Positions 16,690 through 24,688 of a stretch of 64,000 bases of DNA are shown here, piece after piece. The DNA is taken from NCBI GenBank assembly GCA_900543555.1, contig UQRL01000005.1:1-64000 (forward strand), written 5' to 3'. The translations under genes and the position numbers were made by a program. Under the pieces are notes generated by a model. It did not search any database and was not told the origin of the DNA. It was given only the letters and a program-made list of their open reading frames with translations. Each line of letters begins with the position of its first letter. Position 1 is the first letter of the stretch. Source of the DNA: an uncultured Oscillospiraceae bacterium. GTDB taxonomy: Bacteria > Bacillota > Clostridia > Oscillospirales > Acutalibacteraceae.

Positions 16690-17991
16690 ATGGGTTTTTC
16701 CGTTGAGACAAGCGTTCCCGTTCTGACCGTTTTCCTGCAAGGGCTTTTGAGTTTTTTCTCCCCTTGCGTGCTGCCCCTGCTGCCCATGTACATCAGCTAT
16801 TTGTCCGGTGGCGGCCGCACCGTGGACGAAGAGGGCACGGTGCATTACAAGCGGAGCAAGGTGCTTTGCAACACCCTGTTTTTTGTACTGGGCATCAGTT
16901 TTGCGTTTTTCCTGCTGGGGTTCGGCTTTACGGCGGCGGGACAGTTTTTCCGGGAGAACCGGATGATCCTGGGCCGGGTGGGGGGCATTATTGTCATCCT
17001 GTTCGGGCTGTACCAGCTGGGGCTGTTCGGCTCCTCTAAGCTGCTAAACCGGGAAGCCCGGCTTCCCTTCCGTTTGGACAAGGTGGCGATGAACCCTCTG
17101 GTGGCCCTGATTCTGGGCTTCACCTTCAGCTTTGCCTGGACCCCCTGCGTGGGGCCCACCTTGGCCAGTGTGCTGCTGATGGCTACTTCTGCCCAAGCGG
17201 CACAGGGCTTTGTGCTTATCGGGGTATACACCTTGGGGTTTGTGCTGCCGTTTTTGGCGGTGGGACTGTTCACCAGCACTCTGCTGGAACTGTTCCGCAA
17301 ACACAAGAACGTGGTAAAGTACACGGTGAAAATTGGTGGGGTGCTCATGGTGTTTATGGGCGTGATGATGTTCACCGGGTGGATGAACCATCTCACCAAC
17401 TACCTCTCCAGCTTTGGGGCGTCGGAGAGCTCCACGGTTTCTTCAGCGGTGGAAGAGGAAACTGGGGAGGCCAGCAGCCTTCCGGCGGAAAGCAGCCCAG
17501 CGGAGAGCTCTTCCCAGGCTGCCTCGGAGGCAGAGGCGGACCCGGAAGCTGTGCCCGCCCCGGACTTCACCCTAAAGGACCAGCTTGGCAACAGCCACAC
17601 CCTTTCCGATTACCAAGGGAAGGTGGTCTTCCTGAATTTCTGGGGTACCTGGTGCCCTCCCTGCCGGGCGGAGATGCCCGATATCCAGGCGCTGTATGAG
17701 GAATATGGCGAGAACCAAGGGGATGTGGTCTTTCTGGGGGTGGCCCATCCCAACCTGGGGCAGGAAGGGACTGCGGAAGATGTTGCCGCCTTTATGGAAG
17801 AGAACGGCTACACCTACCCCACTTTGATGGACGAGGGTGGGGCGGTCTCCACATACAGCTATTATATCAGCGGGTTCCCCACCACCTTTATGATCGACAC
17901 GGATGGAAATGTGTACGGCTATGTGACAGGCCAGCTGACCCTGGACATGATGCGGAGCATCATTCAGCAAACCATAGACGGCGGCGCTTAA
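16690..17991 (+). CDS. CcdA-type thiol transporter fused to a TlpA-like thioredoxin
   Basis: A 433-residue fusion. Residues 1 to about 240 form a CcdA/DsbD-beta membrane domain with the paired cysteine motifs SPCVLPL (Cys26) and WTPCVGPT. A low-complexity Ser/Glu/Ala linker covers about 245-290. The C-terminal domain is a TlpA/ResA-like redoxin with the active site WCPPC (Cys322 and Cys325). The protein would carry reductant across the membrane and use it outside in one chain. The start is ATG at 16690 after GGGAGAG; the frame extends upstream through the promoter and is not used. Such fusions are known in Clostridia. Confidence 0.92.
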   Translation: MGFSVETSVPVLTVFLQGLLSFFSPCVLPLLPMYISYLSGGGRTVDEEGTVHYKRSKVLCNTLFFVLGISFAFFLLGFGFTAAGQFFRENRMILGRVGGIIVILFGLYQLGLFGSSKLLNREARLPFRLDKVAMNPLVALILGFTFSFAWTPCVGPTLASVLLMATSAQAAQGFVLIGVYTLGFVLPFLAVGLFTSTLLELFRKHKNVVKYTVKIGGVLMVFMGVMMFTGWMNHLTNYLSSFGASESSTVSSAVEEETGEASSLPAESSPAESSSQAASEAEADPEAVPAPDFTLKDQLGNSHTLSDYQGKVVFLNFWGTWCPPCRAEMPDIQALYEEYGENQGDVVFLGVAHPNLGQEGTAEDVAAFMEENGYTYPTLMDEGGAVSTYSYYISGFPTTFMIDTDGNVYGYVTGQLTLDMMRSIIQQTIDGGA

Positions 17992-18005
17992 GGGGGGCTT
18001 GCCCC

Positions 18006-18034
18006 TTGCATTCCATCGGGAAACCCGGTATAAT
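18006..18034 (+). promoter_or_regulatory. Sigma-A promoter of the DtxR/MntR-like gene
   Basis: TTGCAT (18006-18011), a 17-base spacer and a consensus TATAAT (18029-18034) lie 29 bases before the TTG start. Confidence 0.75.
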
Positions 18035-18063
18035 AGAGCCAATACCAAGCAGGAGGGATAAAG

Positions 18064-18447
18064 TTGCCAAAGATCCAAGAATCTGCCGAAAACTATCTGG
18101 AGACAATCCTGGTGCTGAAGGAGCGCAACGGTACGGTGCGCTCGGTGGACATTGCGGCGGAAATGGGATTTTCCAAACCCAGCGTCAGCGTGGCCATGAG
18201 GAACCTGCGGGAACAGGACTGCATCACCATGGGCGAGGACGGCTTGATCTCCCTCACGGAAAAAGGCCGGAAAATCGCCGAAAGCGTGTATGAGCGCCAC
18301 ACGCTGTTCACCCAATGGCTGGTCTCTCTGGGAGTGAACCCGGCCATTGCCGCGCAGGATGCCTGCCGCATTGAGCACGTTTTGAGCAGGGAAACATTTG
18401 AAGCCATCAAACGCCATGTGGCTGCCGGCCAGCAGCAGCCACAGTGA
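18064..18447 (+). CDS. DtxR/MntR family metal-dependent regulator
   Basis: A 127-residue metalloregulator. Its winged helix covers residues 1-70 (QESAENYLETILVLKERNGTVRSVDIAAEMGFSKPSVSVAMRNL), and the dimerisation and metal-binding helices follow, with ERHTLFTQWL and ACRIEHVLS carrying the expected Glu/His/Cys ligands. It lacks the SH3-like third domain, as in MntR. The start is TTG at 18064 preceded by GGAGG. Manganese or iron could be the effector. No transporter of these metals is adjacent, and the convergent neighbour is a potassium channel protein. Confidence 0.88.
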   Translation: MPKIQESAENYLETILVLKERNGTVRSVDIAAEMGFSKPSVSVAMRNLREQDCITMGEDGLISLTEKGRKIAESVYERHTLFTQWLVSLGVNPAIAAQDACRIEHVLSRETFEAIKRHVAAGQQQPQ

Positions 18448-18462
18448 TCCTACAGAGACCAC

Positions 18463-18500
18463 GCCCGCCTGGATTTCCCGGCGGGCTTTTCTTTTTGCCA
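18463..18500 (+). terminator. Terminator after the DtxR/MntR-like gene
   Basis: GCCCGCC (18463-18469) pairs with GGCGGGC (18480-18486), followed by TTTTCTTTTT. Confidence 0.85.
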
Positions 18501-18508
18501 AAGGAAAA

Positions 18509-18556
18509 CCCGTCCCCCTCTCCCGCGACTGGAGAAGGGAACGGGCGTTTTTTTAC
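18509..18556. terminator. Second, bidirectional hairpin between convergent genes
   Basis: CCCGTCCCCCTCTC (from 18509) pairs imperfectly with GAGAAGGGAACGGG (ending near 18545), followed by GTTTTTTT on the plus strand and, on the other strand, by TTTTCC. It would also stop transcription of the TrkH gene. Confidence 0.65.
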
Positions 18557-18602
18557 ATATAGCAAGGGGCGCGCAGCGCCTTGCCGCCACAGGGCCATTG
18601 GA

Positions 18603-19991
18603 TCATCCAATAATCATCCGGCCCTCGGGATAGATGGAAGCGCCCTTTTCCTTGTGGCGCATAAGAATGGAGAGCCCAAAGGACAGGGGGCCCACACGGC
18701 CGACGAACATGGTAAAGATCAAAATAAGCTTGGAGATGGGGTCCAGGTTGGGTGTGACGCTGGCAGAAAGCCCCACGGTTCCAAAGGCAGAGGTGGCCTC
18801 ATACAAGCAGTCTATGTAGAGGATATCCGGGTTCAAAGAGCTGATGACACCCGCGTCAATAAAGACAAGCAGGATGGACACAAAGGTCAGCGTAAAGGCT
18901 TTATACACCGTTGGGGTAGAGAACCGGTGGCGCAGGATCACAGCCTCGCTTTTCCCGCGGATGGTGCACACGATAGTTGCAGCCAGCACGGTGAAGGTTG
19001 TGGTTTTGATGCCGCCGCCCGTGGAACCCGGACAGGCGCCGATGAACATGAGCAACACAGAAAGAACTTTTGTGAACTCAAACTGTGAAGCGATATCCAC
19101 AGAGGCAAATCCCGCCGTGCGGGTGTTGGTGGACTGGAAGAAGGCGCAATTGAGCTTTTCCAGCACATTCAGGCCCTGCATGGTGTTGCTGAATTCCAGA
19201 AGGAAAAAGCCCAGGGTGCCAAAAACCAGCAAGCCTATGGTCACCCGGAGGCAGATCTGGGAGTGAAAATTCAAACGGATGGTGTCCTTATGATGGAACC
19301 GGGGCTGAATTTTGCACAGGTAGATGTCCTGCACCACGATAAAGCCCAAGCCGCCAATGATAATCAGGAAGGAAATGGTGAGGGAGACCAGAGGATCTCC
19401 GGCAAAAGCAGTCATGCTGCTGTTCCCCTCCACAAAACCCAGGACGTCGAAGCCCGCGTTGCAATAAGCGGAAATAGCGCAGAAGATAGAGGGCCAGATG
19501 CCATTCACGCCAAACATGGGCACAAAGCGGAGCGCCAGCAAGCAGGCGCCGATCGCCTCACAGGCAAAGGTAAAAATGATGGTCAAGCGCAGCAGCCCCG
19601 CAATATCCAGGCCGCTGCCTCCAGAGCTTTCGCTTGCCAGCTTCATCTCTCGGATGCCCAGCTTGCGCCGCACCAGCAGCGAAAAGCCGATTGTCAGGGT
19701 AGAGAGGCCCAAGCCCCCCAGCTGGATGCAGCCCAGGATTACCCCTTGGCCGAAGGGCGTCCACAGGGTGTAGGTATCTCCCACCACCAAGCCTGTCACA
19801 CAGGTGGCCGACGTGGTAGTAAAAAGGGCGTCGATGAAGGAAGCTCCCCCTACCTTAGAGGAGATGGGCAGCATCAGCAGCAAGGTCCCCACCAAAATGA
19901 TCAGGGCAAAGCTGACGACAATCACCCTTACCGGAGGCGTAGTCTTGATCTTGTCACTAAGTTGTTGGCGGATGTCACTAAAACCGGGCAT
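18603..19991 (-). CDS. TrkH family potassium uptake protein
   Basis: A 462-residue membrane subunit of a Trk/Ktr-type K+ uptake system with four pore repeats; TTTSATCVTGL and the later CPGSTGGGIKT match the selectivity-filter regions. It is the Ktr-like short form without an N-terminal extension. The cytoplasmic TrkA/KtrA partner normally needed for gating is not next to it in this window. Upstream lies queT in the same direction, 44 bases away, so co-transcription is possible but functionally odd. Confidence 0.92.
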   Translation of the reverse strand: MPGFSDIRQQLSDKIKTTPPVRVIVVSFALIILVGTLLLMLPISSKVGGASFIDALFTTTSATCVTGLVVGDTYTLWTPFGQGVILGCIQLGGLGLSTLTIGFSLLVRRKLGIREMKLASESSGGSGLDIAGLLRLTIIFTFACEAIGACLLALRFVPMFGVNGIWPSIFCAISAYCNAGFDVLGFVEGNSSMTAFAGDPLVSLTISFLIIIGGLGFIVVQDIYLCKIQPRFHHKDTIRLNFHSQICLRVTIGLLVFGTLGFFLLEFSNTMQGLNVLEKLNCAFFQSTNTRTAGFASVDIASQFEFTKVLSVLLMFIGACPGSTGGGIKTTTFTVLAATIVCTIRGKSEAVILRHRFSTPTVYKAFTLTFVSILLVFIDAGVISSLNPDILYIDCLYEATSAFGTVGLSASVTPNLDPISKLILIFTMFVGRVGPLSFGLSILMRHKEKGASIYPEGRMIIG

Positions 19992-20035
19992 AGCAAAATC
20001 ACCCTTACTCCTTTTTCTATGATCTTTTCTATGAC

Positions 20036-20572
20036 TTAGGCAGCAAGCCTATTCATCACCTTAGTTCGCTGCAAGGCCAAAATCAGGGGCAGGCCCAGCA
20101 CATAGCAGACCACCAGCTCCCCTATGCCCACAGAAAGGGCAGAGGCGCCGAAAGCCGCCCAGGTAAAGCTGCCAAGGGAAAAGGTTCCCGCACTGGAAAG
20201 GCAGGCAATCTCAAAACCCACCAGCACCACATTGGCGATAACCGGCGGAAGGGGCGCCAGCACAGGCACGCCTTTCACCTTCACATCCCGCACCAGCCAG
20301 GTGCCAATGCCCGCCAGCAGGGTGGCCCCCGTACCGAAGACCCAATCCACCACGCCCAAGGGGCTTGCCAGATTGGCAATAAAACACCCCAGGGCCAGGC
20401 CTGGGACAGCGGCTGGGGTAAACACTGGCAGAACCGTCAATGCCTCGGAAAAGCGGAACTGCACCGCCCCATAGGCCAGGTTCATTGCCGCTGCCACATA
20501 AGTCAGGACAGCGTAAAGCCCCGCAATCACAGCGCCCAGCGCCAGAAAGCGGACCCTTTTGGAAGTACTCAT
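20036..20572 (-). CDS. queT: QueT family queuosine precursor ECF transporter S component
   Basis: A 178-residue membrane protein that serves as the substrate-binding S component of an energy-coupling-factor transporter for queuosine precursors. The sequence YAVLTYVAAAMNLAYGAVQFRFSEAL and the VFTPAAVPGLALGCFIANLASPLG segment are typical of QueT; about five or six helices are predicted. The start is ATG at 20572 after AGGAGG. The preceding leader contains a preQ1 riboswitch, which independently supports the substrate. The shared ECF ATPases and T component are elsewhere. Confidence 0.92.
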   Translation of the reverse strand: MSTSKRVRFLALGAVIAGLYAVLTYVAAAMNLAYGAVQFRFSEALTVLPVFTPAAVPGLALGCFIANLASPLGVVDWVFGTGATLLAGIGTWLVRDVKVKGVPVLAPLPPVIANVVLVGFEIACLSSAGTFSLGSFTWAAFGASALSVGIGELVVCYVLGLPLILALQRTKVMNRLAA

Positions 20573-20581
20573 ATTCAGTTT

Positions 20582-20621
20582 CCTCCTAGTATTTTTTAAG
20601 GTCAGGATGTCGCGACTGACC
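20582..20621 (-). promoter_or_regulatory. PreQ1-I riboswitch controlling queT
   Basis: On the minus strand GGTCAG pairs with CTGACC around the loop TCGCGACATC. The A-rich tail TTAAAAAATACTA follows and runs directly into the AGGAGG ribosome site. This matches the stem, loop and A-rich tail layout of type II preQ1-I aptamers, such as the Thermoanaerobacter one. Tail docking would hide the ribosome site, so control should be translational. Identification is by eye, supported by the downstream queT. Confidence 0.85.
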
Positions 20622-20643
20622 GCGGGGTAAGCCCGCATGAGAT

Positions 20644-20672
20644 AGGATACTCTTTTTTATCCAAAAAAGCAA
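20644..20672 (-). promoter_or_regulatory. Promoter of queT leader
   Basis: On the minus strand TTGCTT (20672-20667), a 17-base spacer and TATCCT (20649-20644) lie upstream of the riboswitch, back to back with the tRNA promoter. Confidence 0.6.
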
Positions 20673-20694
20673 GTAAAACTTCTGTCATTTTCAC

Positions 20695-20723
20695 TTGCGA
20701 TTTAAGTTCAAATGGCTTATAAT
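20695..20723 (+). promoter_or_regulatory. Promoter of tRNA-Leu
   Basis: TTGCGA (20695-20700), a 17-base spacer and consensus TATAAT (20718-20723) end 17 bases before the mature tRNA. Confidence 0.75.
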
Positions 20724-20740
20724 AAAAAAGCTTTCTCTAT

Positions 20741-20824
20741 GCGGGCATGGCGGAATTGGCAGACGCGCCAGATTTAGGTTCTGGTGGGTTTCCCGTGCAG
20801 GTTCAAGTCCTGTTGCCCGCACCA
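20741..20824 (+). tRNA. tRNA-Leu (anticodon UAG)
   Basis: A class II tRNA of 84 bases. The acceptor arm GCGGGCA pairs with TGCCCGC, discriminator A, and CCA is encoded (20822-20824). The anticodon stem CCAGA/TCTGG encloses the loop TTTAGGT, giving UAG for CUN leucine codons. The long variable arm and the T arm with GGTTCAAGTCC are present. Confidence 0.97.
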
Positions 20825-20825
20825 G

Positions 20826-20868
20826 GCTGAGCCTGGACGCAATTCGCGTTCCGGGCTCAGCTTTTTCT
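20826..20868 (+). terminator. Terminator after tRNA-Leu
   Basis: GCTGAGCC (20826-20833) pairs with GGGCTCAGC (20853-20861), followed by TTTTTC. Confidence 0.85.
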
Positions 20869-21137
20869 TCTGCCTTTTCGCTCGCGCTTGCGGCGGGCAG
20901 TGATCTTGTCACCTCGACCGGCGGCGAGCTGCCGCTCCCAAACCGCGAGCTTCACCTTTGTGGGGTTCGCGATTTTTCTTGCCCGCGTTTCCCGTTGGCA
21001 TCTATTTTGCACAACTCTGGTGGAACTCCTCTAAGGGACTCAATTGTCTAACGGCAAAGCCCGCCCTGCTGGAAGAATAGCAAGGCGGACCTTGCCAAAT
21101 CAAGCTGTTAGCAGCAGAACCTAGAGCAAAGAGGACA
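20869..21137. other. Intergenic stretch without a recognised gene
   Basis: No ORF with a ribosome site is convincing here. Short inverted repeats occur (for example CGCGA near 20945 with TCGCG near 20968), but nothing that I can name. It separates the tRNA from two lower-GC minus-strand genes. Confidence 0.5.
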
Positions 21138-21527
21138 TTAAGTATGCCGCACCATCTTTAGGTTTTCCATCCACACCTTATTTTTCAATGCTTTCGCGCA
21201 GGTATAGGCCTCCTGCCAGTGCCGACTATAAAAAGCATTTCTCTTCTCATATTCCTTCAAGCGCTCTACAATGCAAAAAGCCCCCGGCCAGTTCAAGTCC
21301 TGTATCCACATGAACAGCTCAAACAAGTAGGGAAATAATTCCAAGTCCTCCTTTTCAGAAATAATAAGGGCGCAGTTATCCCACACATTTTTATTATTTC
21401 TATCATCACACGGCTGCAAAAACACATTGAAGGCTTTGACCTGCCGGGCAAGCCGCAATCCCTCTGCCTGTTCTTCCTCGGTTCTATTCCAATCCATCAG
21501 GTCCAGAATATAGTCTATGTCCGCCAT
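21138..21527 (-). CDS. DUF5071-like small protein, possible immunity protein
   Basis: A 129-residue soluble acidic protein. The segment LFPYLFELFMWIQDLNWPGAFCIVERL resembles the WLQDLNWPGA core of DUF5071 proteins, which are often found among immunity genes of polymorphic toxin systems. No toxin is seen in the window. It lies 52 bases downstream of the repeat protein gene, same strand, and both are lower in GC than the surroundings, suggesting joint acquisition. The family call is from memory of the motif. Confidence 0.55.
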   Translation of the reverse strand: MADIDYILDLMDWNRTEEEQAEGLRLARQVKAFNVFLQPCDDRNNKNVWDNCALIISEKEDLELFPYLFELFMWIQDLNWPGAFCIVERLKEYEKRNAFYSRHWQEAYTCAKALKNKVWMENLKMVRHT

Positions 21528-21579
21528 TATTCATCATCCTTTCCAGTTTAAATCTTTAAATCCCTGAACAGCCCTTTGC

Positions 21580-22542
21580 TCACCGCCACAAGCCCAGTTC
21601 TTCCTCGGGCCTGTAAATTTTTCCTTTGGGCAGGGCGCTGTCCTTTTTATAGTGCCGGCGGTCCCTGCCGCAAGTGACGTAGGGGATGTCTAGGCATGGG
21701 GTCAGGTCCCCGTCCAACACGTTCATGTCCAAAATAAAGGTTTTGAGCTCCTTCATCTTTTTGAGAAACCGCAGGTCGGGAAGGGAATTGCTGCCTGTCA
21801 GCCAGAGATACTCTAAATTTTCCATTTCCTCTAACACGGTAAAATCGGTTATTTTGGCGCAATTCTCGATGTAAAGCACCCTGCATGTGTCCTTGATCTT
21901 CTCCAAAGCAGAAATATCCCTCAAAGAACGATCATACGAAAGCTCAAGGCACTGCAGCCCCGGCGCTTTTTCCACGCCGTCTATCGACTGGATATTGCTC
22001 ATAAATAAACTCAAACACGTAAGTTCCTTGCTGGAAAAAAGCTGTGTTACATCCCGGCTGGGACTGCGGTACCGCGTGGTATAGAGCTGTTTTAAGGTTT
22101 CTACATTTTGAAAGTTCTTGGTTCCTTTATTGACTTCCACCACTAAATTGACTAACCCAGGAACCCGGGAATAGTCAATTTCATTCAAGAATTGATCCCA
22201 CTCTCCATACTGGGTACGGCACTCCAGAGAGCGAATCTCCGGCATCTCGTACAGCGGAGAGAAATCAAAATTCCCTGCCGCTTGCTCAGAAGGAATGATC
22301 ACCAGATCCTTTAAGGAAGGGCACTGGGGTAACCAGGAAATATCTTTGAGGATGACGGTTGCCTTCTCCAGCTGGCGGCTTTGGATGTACTGGATGTAAT
22401 CCTCACGAGTATGGAGCGGAACATTAAACTGCGGTGTATGGCAATCTGATTCTCCGGGGCATTTCACGATGAGAGCGTCAAATTTTCTTTTTGAATCTAT
22501 AAATGTTAGGCCGTAGTGATCCACAATTTTACAATTGCTCAA
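21580..22542 (-). CDS. Leucine-rich-repeat-like protein, unknown function
   Basis: A protein of about 320 residues with leucine-rich repeat-like units in its second half: LTCLSLFMSNIQSIDGVEKAPGLQCLELSYDRSLRDISALEKIK and LEEMENLEYLWLTGSNSLPDLRFLKKMKELKTFIL. No signal peptide. The open frame begins at a GTG at 22641. That codon, however, coincides with the predicted transcription start of the promoter at 22643-22672. I prefer TTG at 22542, preceded by GGAAGGTGA. It is reminiscent of immunity or DUF-type repeat proteins near toxin loci; no specific function can be assigned. Confidence 0.6.
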   Translation of the reverse strand: MSNCKIVDHYGLTFIDSKRKFDALIVKCPGESDCHTPQFNVPLHTREDYIQYIQSRQLEKATVILKDISWLPQCPSLKDLVIIPSEQAAGNFDFSPLYEMPEIRSLECRTQYGEWDQFLNEIDYSRVPGLVNLVVEVNKGTKNFQNVETLKQLYTTRYRSPSRDVTQLFSSKELTCLSLFMSNIQSIDGVEKAPGLQCLELSYDRSLRDISALEKIKDTCRVLYIENCAKITDFTVLEEMENLEYLWLTGSNSLPDLRFLKKMKELKTFILDMNVLDGDLTPCLDIPYVTCGRDRRHYKKDSALPKGKIYRPEEELGLWR

Positions 22543-22642
22543 AAAGCTCACCTTCCCATGGGTTTTGCGCTGCTTAGCGCCTTCTGTGATCTCTTTTGCG
22601 ATGTTCCTTGTCCGCTGAGCGGAAAAACACTTCTGCGCCACT

Positions 22643-22672
22643 ATTATAGCAGGGTAAGTTTCGGCAAATCAA
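22643..22672 (-). promoter_or_regulatory. Promoter of the leucine-rich-repeat-like gene
   Basis: On the minus strand TTGATT (22672-22667), an 18-base spacer and TATAAT (22648-22643). Confidence 0.65.
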
Positions 22673-22766
22673 GTTCCTGGGGAGCAAGAGGTTCGCAAGG
22701 ACTTTTTATATCAAAGGAGGTTTGGCACAGGGAACTTCTTCCAGGTCCGGCCGCTGCCTTGGGCTA

Positions 22767-22820
22767 CAGAAGCCCCGTTCAGTTCAAAACCGAACGGGGC
22801 TTCTGATAAATATTCTTTTT
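22767..22820. terminator. Strong hairpin downstream of modC
   Basis: CAGAAGCCCCGTTC (22767-22780) pairs perfectly with GAACGGGGCTTCTG (22792-22805). The T-rich tail (ATTCTTTTT) is on the plus side, but the only gene that ends nearby is modC on the minus strand, 80 bases upstream of it. Orientation is therefore uncertain. Confidence 0.6.
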
Positions 22821-22884
22821 AGTGTCTACTTTCTCTTGACAAGTGCACACAGCGCAAGGCTGTACTCTCCTGTTTTTTGATTTT

Positions 22885-23937
22885 TTATTGGTAAAGCAGC
22901 AGCACATTGGCGGGCGCAATGCCAAAGGCTTCCGGAAAGCTGGCAGGGCGTCGGTCCTTGGGGACCCGCCACCACAGCGGCGCGGTGCCGGGCTTTTGTG
23001 TGCGCCACCGGAACTCCACAATCCATTCAAAGGGCTCTTCCATCTCCCGCAGATACTCCACAGCGGCCCGGTTTTGAGCGGATTTGGCATTGAAGTAATG
23101 GGCGCGGATGCCCACCGCCTTCACATTCTCTCCCACTCTTTGCGCTGTGGTGAGGCGGATTCCCCAATCGGGCACCTCCACCTCATATTCGCCGGTCTTT
23201 CGGGCCGGGGCGATGTTCTTGCAGCCTGTAAGAGAGGCCGCGCGGATGCTGCCGGGATTGGCAAACAGCTCTTTCTTCTCTTGCAGCGTCAGCAGATGCC
23301 CCTCATCCAGCACAGCAATGCGGTGGCAAAGATGATAGGCCTCATCCCGGCTGTGGGTGACCAGCAGAACAGGACGGCCAAACCCCGCCAGCAGCTCCTG
23401 CAGCTCCAGTTGCAGCTTGTCCCTTAGGTGGCTGTCCAAGGCGCTGAAGGGCTCATCCAGCATCAGCAGGCGGGGGCGGTTGACCAGAATGCGTCCCAAG
23501 GCCACCCGCTGGGCCTGACCCCCTGAAAGCTGGTAAGGCCGGTGTTTCTCCAGCCCTTCCAAACGGAGGAGCGCCAGCACCCGCTGCAACTCCCCTTCCC
23601 GGGCCTGCTTATTTTTCTCCCATCGAAGCCCGCACAGGGTGTTCTGCCGCACGGTCATGTTGGGGAAAAGGGCGTAGTTTTGAAACAAGTACCCCACCCG
23701 CCGCTTTTGGGGCGGAAGGTTGATGCCCTTTTCCGAGTCAAACAGCGTCTCTCCGTCCAACACAATTCGGCCCTTATCCGGTGTTTCGATACCGGCAATG
23801 CACTTTAACGTATAGCTTTTTCCGCAGCCAGAGGCGCCCAGCAGGCCCAGCACCTCCGGCTTTTCCACGCTTGCCTCCAAGGCCACGTCCAAGGTGAAGG
23901 CTCCCAGCTTTTTATGGATATCCACCTGTAAGCTCAT
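22885..23937 (-). CDS. modC: Molybdate ABC transporter ATP-binding protein
   Basis: A 350-residue ABC ATPase for molybdate import. It carries Walker A GASGCGKS at residues 34-41, the signature LSGGQAQRVALGR, Walker B LLMLDEPFSALD, and a C-terminal regulatory extension after about residue 230. The residue after Walker A is Tyr (GKSYT), which is unusual. ATG at 23937 overlaps the modB stop by 4 bases. The frame is open upstream into modB, which should be ignored. The C-terminal part ends with a 60-residue segment rich in Trp/Arg that does not look like a canonical TOBE repeat. Confidence 0.9.
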   Translation of the reverse strand: MSLQVDIHKKLGAFTLDVALEASVEKPEVLGLLGASGCGKSYTLKCIAGIETPDKGRIVLDGETLFDSEKGINLPPQKRRVGYLFQNYALFPNMTVRQNTLCGLRWEKNKQAREGELQRVLALLRLEGLEKHRPYQLSGGQAQRVALGRILVNRPRLLMLDEPFSALDSHLRDKLQLELQELLAGFGRPVLLVTHSRDEAYHLCHRIAVLDEGHLLTLQEKKELFANPGSIRAASLTGCKNIAPARKTGEYEVEVPDWGIRLTTAQRVGENVKAVGIRAHYFNAKSAQNRAAVEYLREMEEPFEWIVEFRWRTQKPGTAPLWWRVPKDRRPASFPEAFGIAPANVLLLYQ

Positions 23938-24602
23938 TTTTTCACCGCTTTCTTCTGCCGGTCCTCCAGCAAGTTTACAGCCAGCAACACCACGGTGCTG
24001 ATGGCCAGGTTGACCAGCACCCACCGCAGCGCCCCCATCTCATCGTTGGTGCGCCAAAGCTGATAGACGGTGGTGGAAATGGTGGCGGTCCGCCCGGGGG
24101 TATAGCCGATGAGCATGCTGGTGGCGCCATACTCCCCCAGCGCCCTTGCAAAGGCCAGCACGGCACCTGCCAAAATGCCTTGGCGGCAGGCTGGCATGCG
24201 GATTCGCCAGAAGATATAGGTATTTGACAGGCCCAGCGTTTGGCCCGAAGATGCCAGGGTGGGGTCAAAGCTTTCAAAAGCACCCCGCGCTGTGCGGTAC
24301 ATCAACGGGAAGGCCACCACCAACGCGGCCAGTATGCCCCCATACCAGGTCATGACAAATTGGATGCCAAACTGGGCCAAAAACACGCCCAGCGGCCGTT
24401 TCGTGCCAAACAGCACCAGCAAAAAATAGCCGCAAACCGTGGGGGGCAGCACCATGGGCAGGGTGAGCACCACATCTAAAATGCCTTTGACTGTCCGGGG
24501 AAGCCGGGCAGCGTAATAGGCGGCTGCAATGCCCAAAAAGAACACCAATACGCTGCTGATGGCCGCAATGCGCAGCGAGTTCCAAAGAGGGTACCAATCC
24601 AT
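23934..24602 (-). CDS. modB: Molybdate ABC transporter permease
   Basis: A 222-residue membrane permease with about five or six helices and the cytoplasmic EAA loop (about RALGEYGATSMLIGYTPGRT) that contacts ModC. LTLPMVLPPTVCGYFLLVLFG is typical of ModB. The start is ATG at 24602 with GAGGA upstream; an in-frame GTG at 24617 is less likely. It overlaps modC by 4 bases (ATGA) and lies 86 bases after modA. Confidence 0.92.
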   Translation of the reverse strand: MDWYPLWNSLRIAAISSVLVFFLGIAAAYYAARLPRTVKGILDVVLTLPMVLPPTVCGYFLLVLFGTKRPLGVFLAQFGIQFVMTWYGGILAALVVAFPLMYRTARGAFESFDPTLASSGQTLGLSNTYIFWRIRMPACRQGILAGAVLAFARALGEYGATSMLIGYTPGRTATISTTVYQLWRTNDEMGALRWVLVNLAISTVVLLAVNLLEDRQKKAVKK

Positions 24603-24688
24603 CGCAACATTCCTCACAAGCCAGCTTCAAGCCATTGGTCCTTTCGCCATCCGCTTGAAAGCCTGGCAGTTCAACGGGGTATGGGTTG

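Noticed and set aside
20695..21051. 118-codon plus-strand ORF
   Set aside because: It runs through tRNA-Leu and its terminator.
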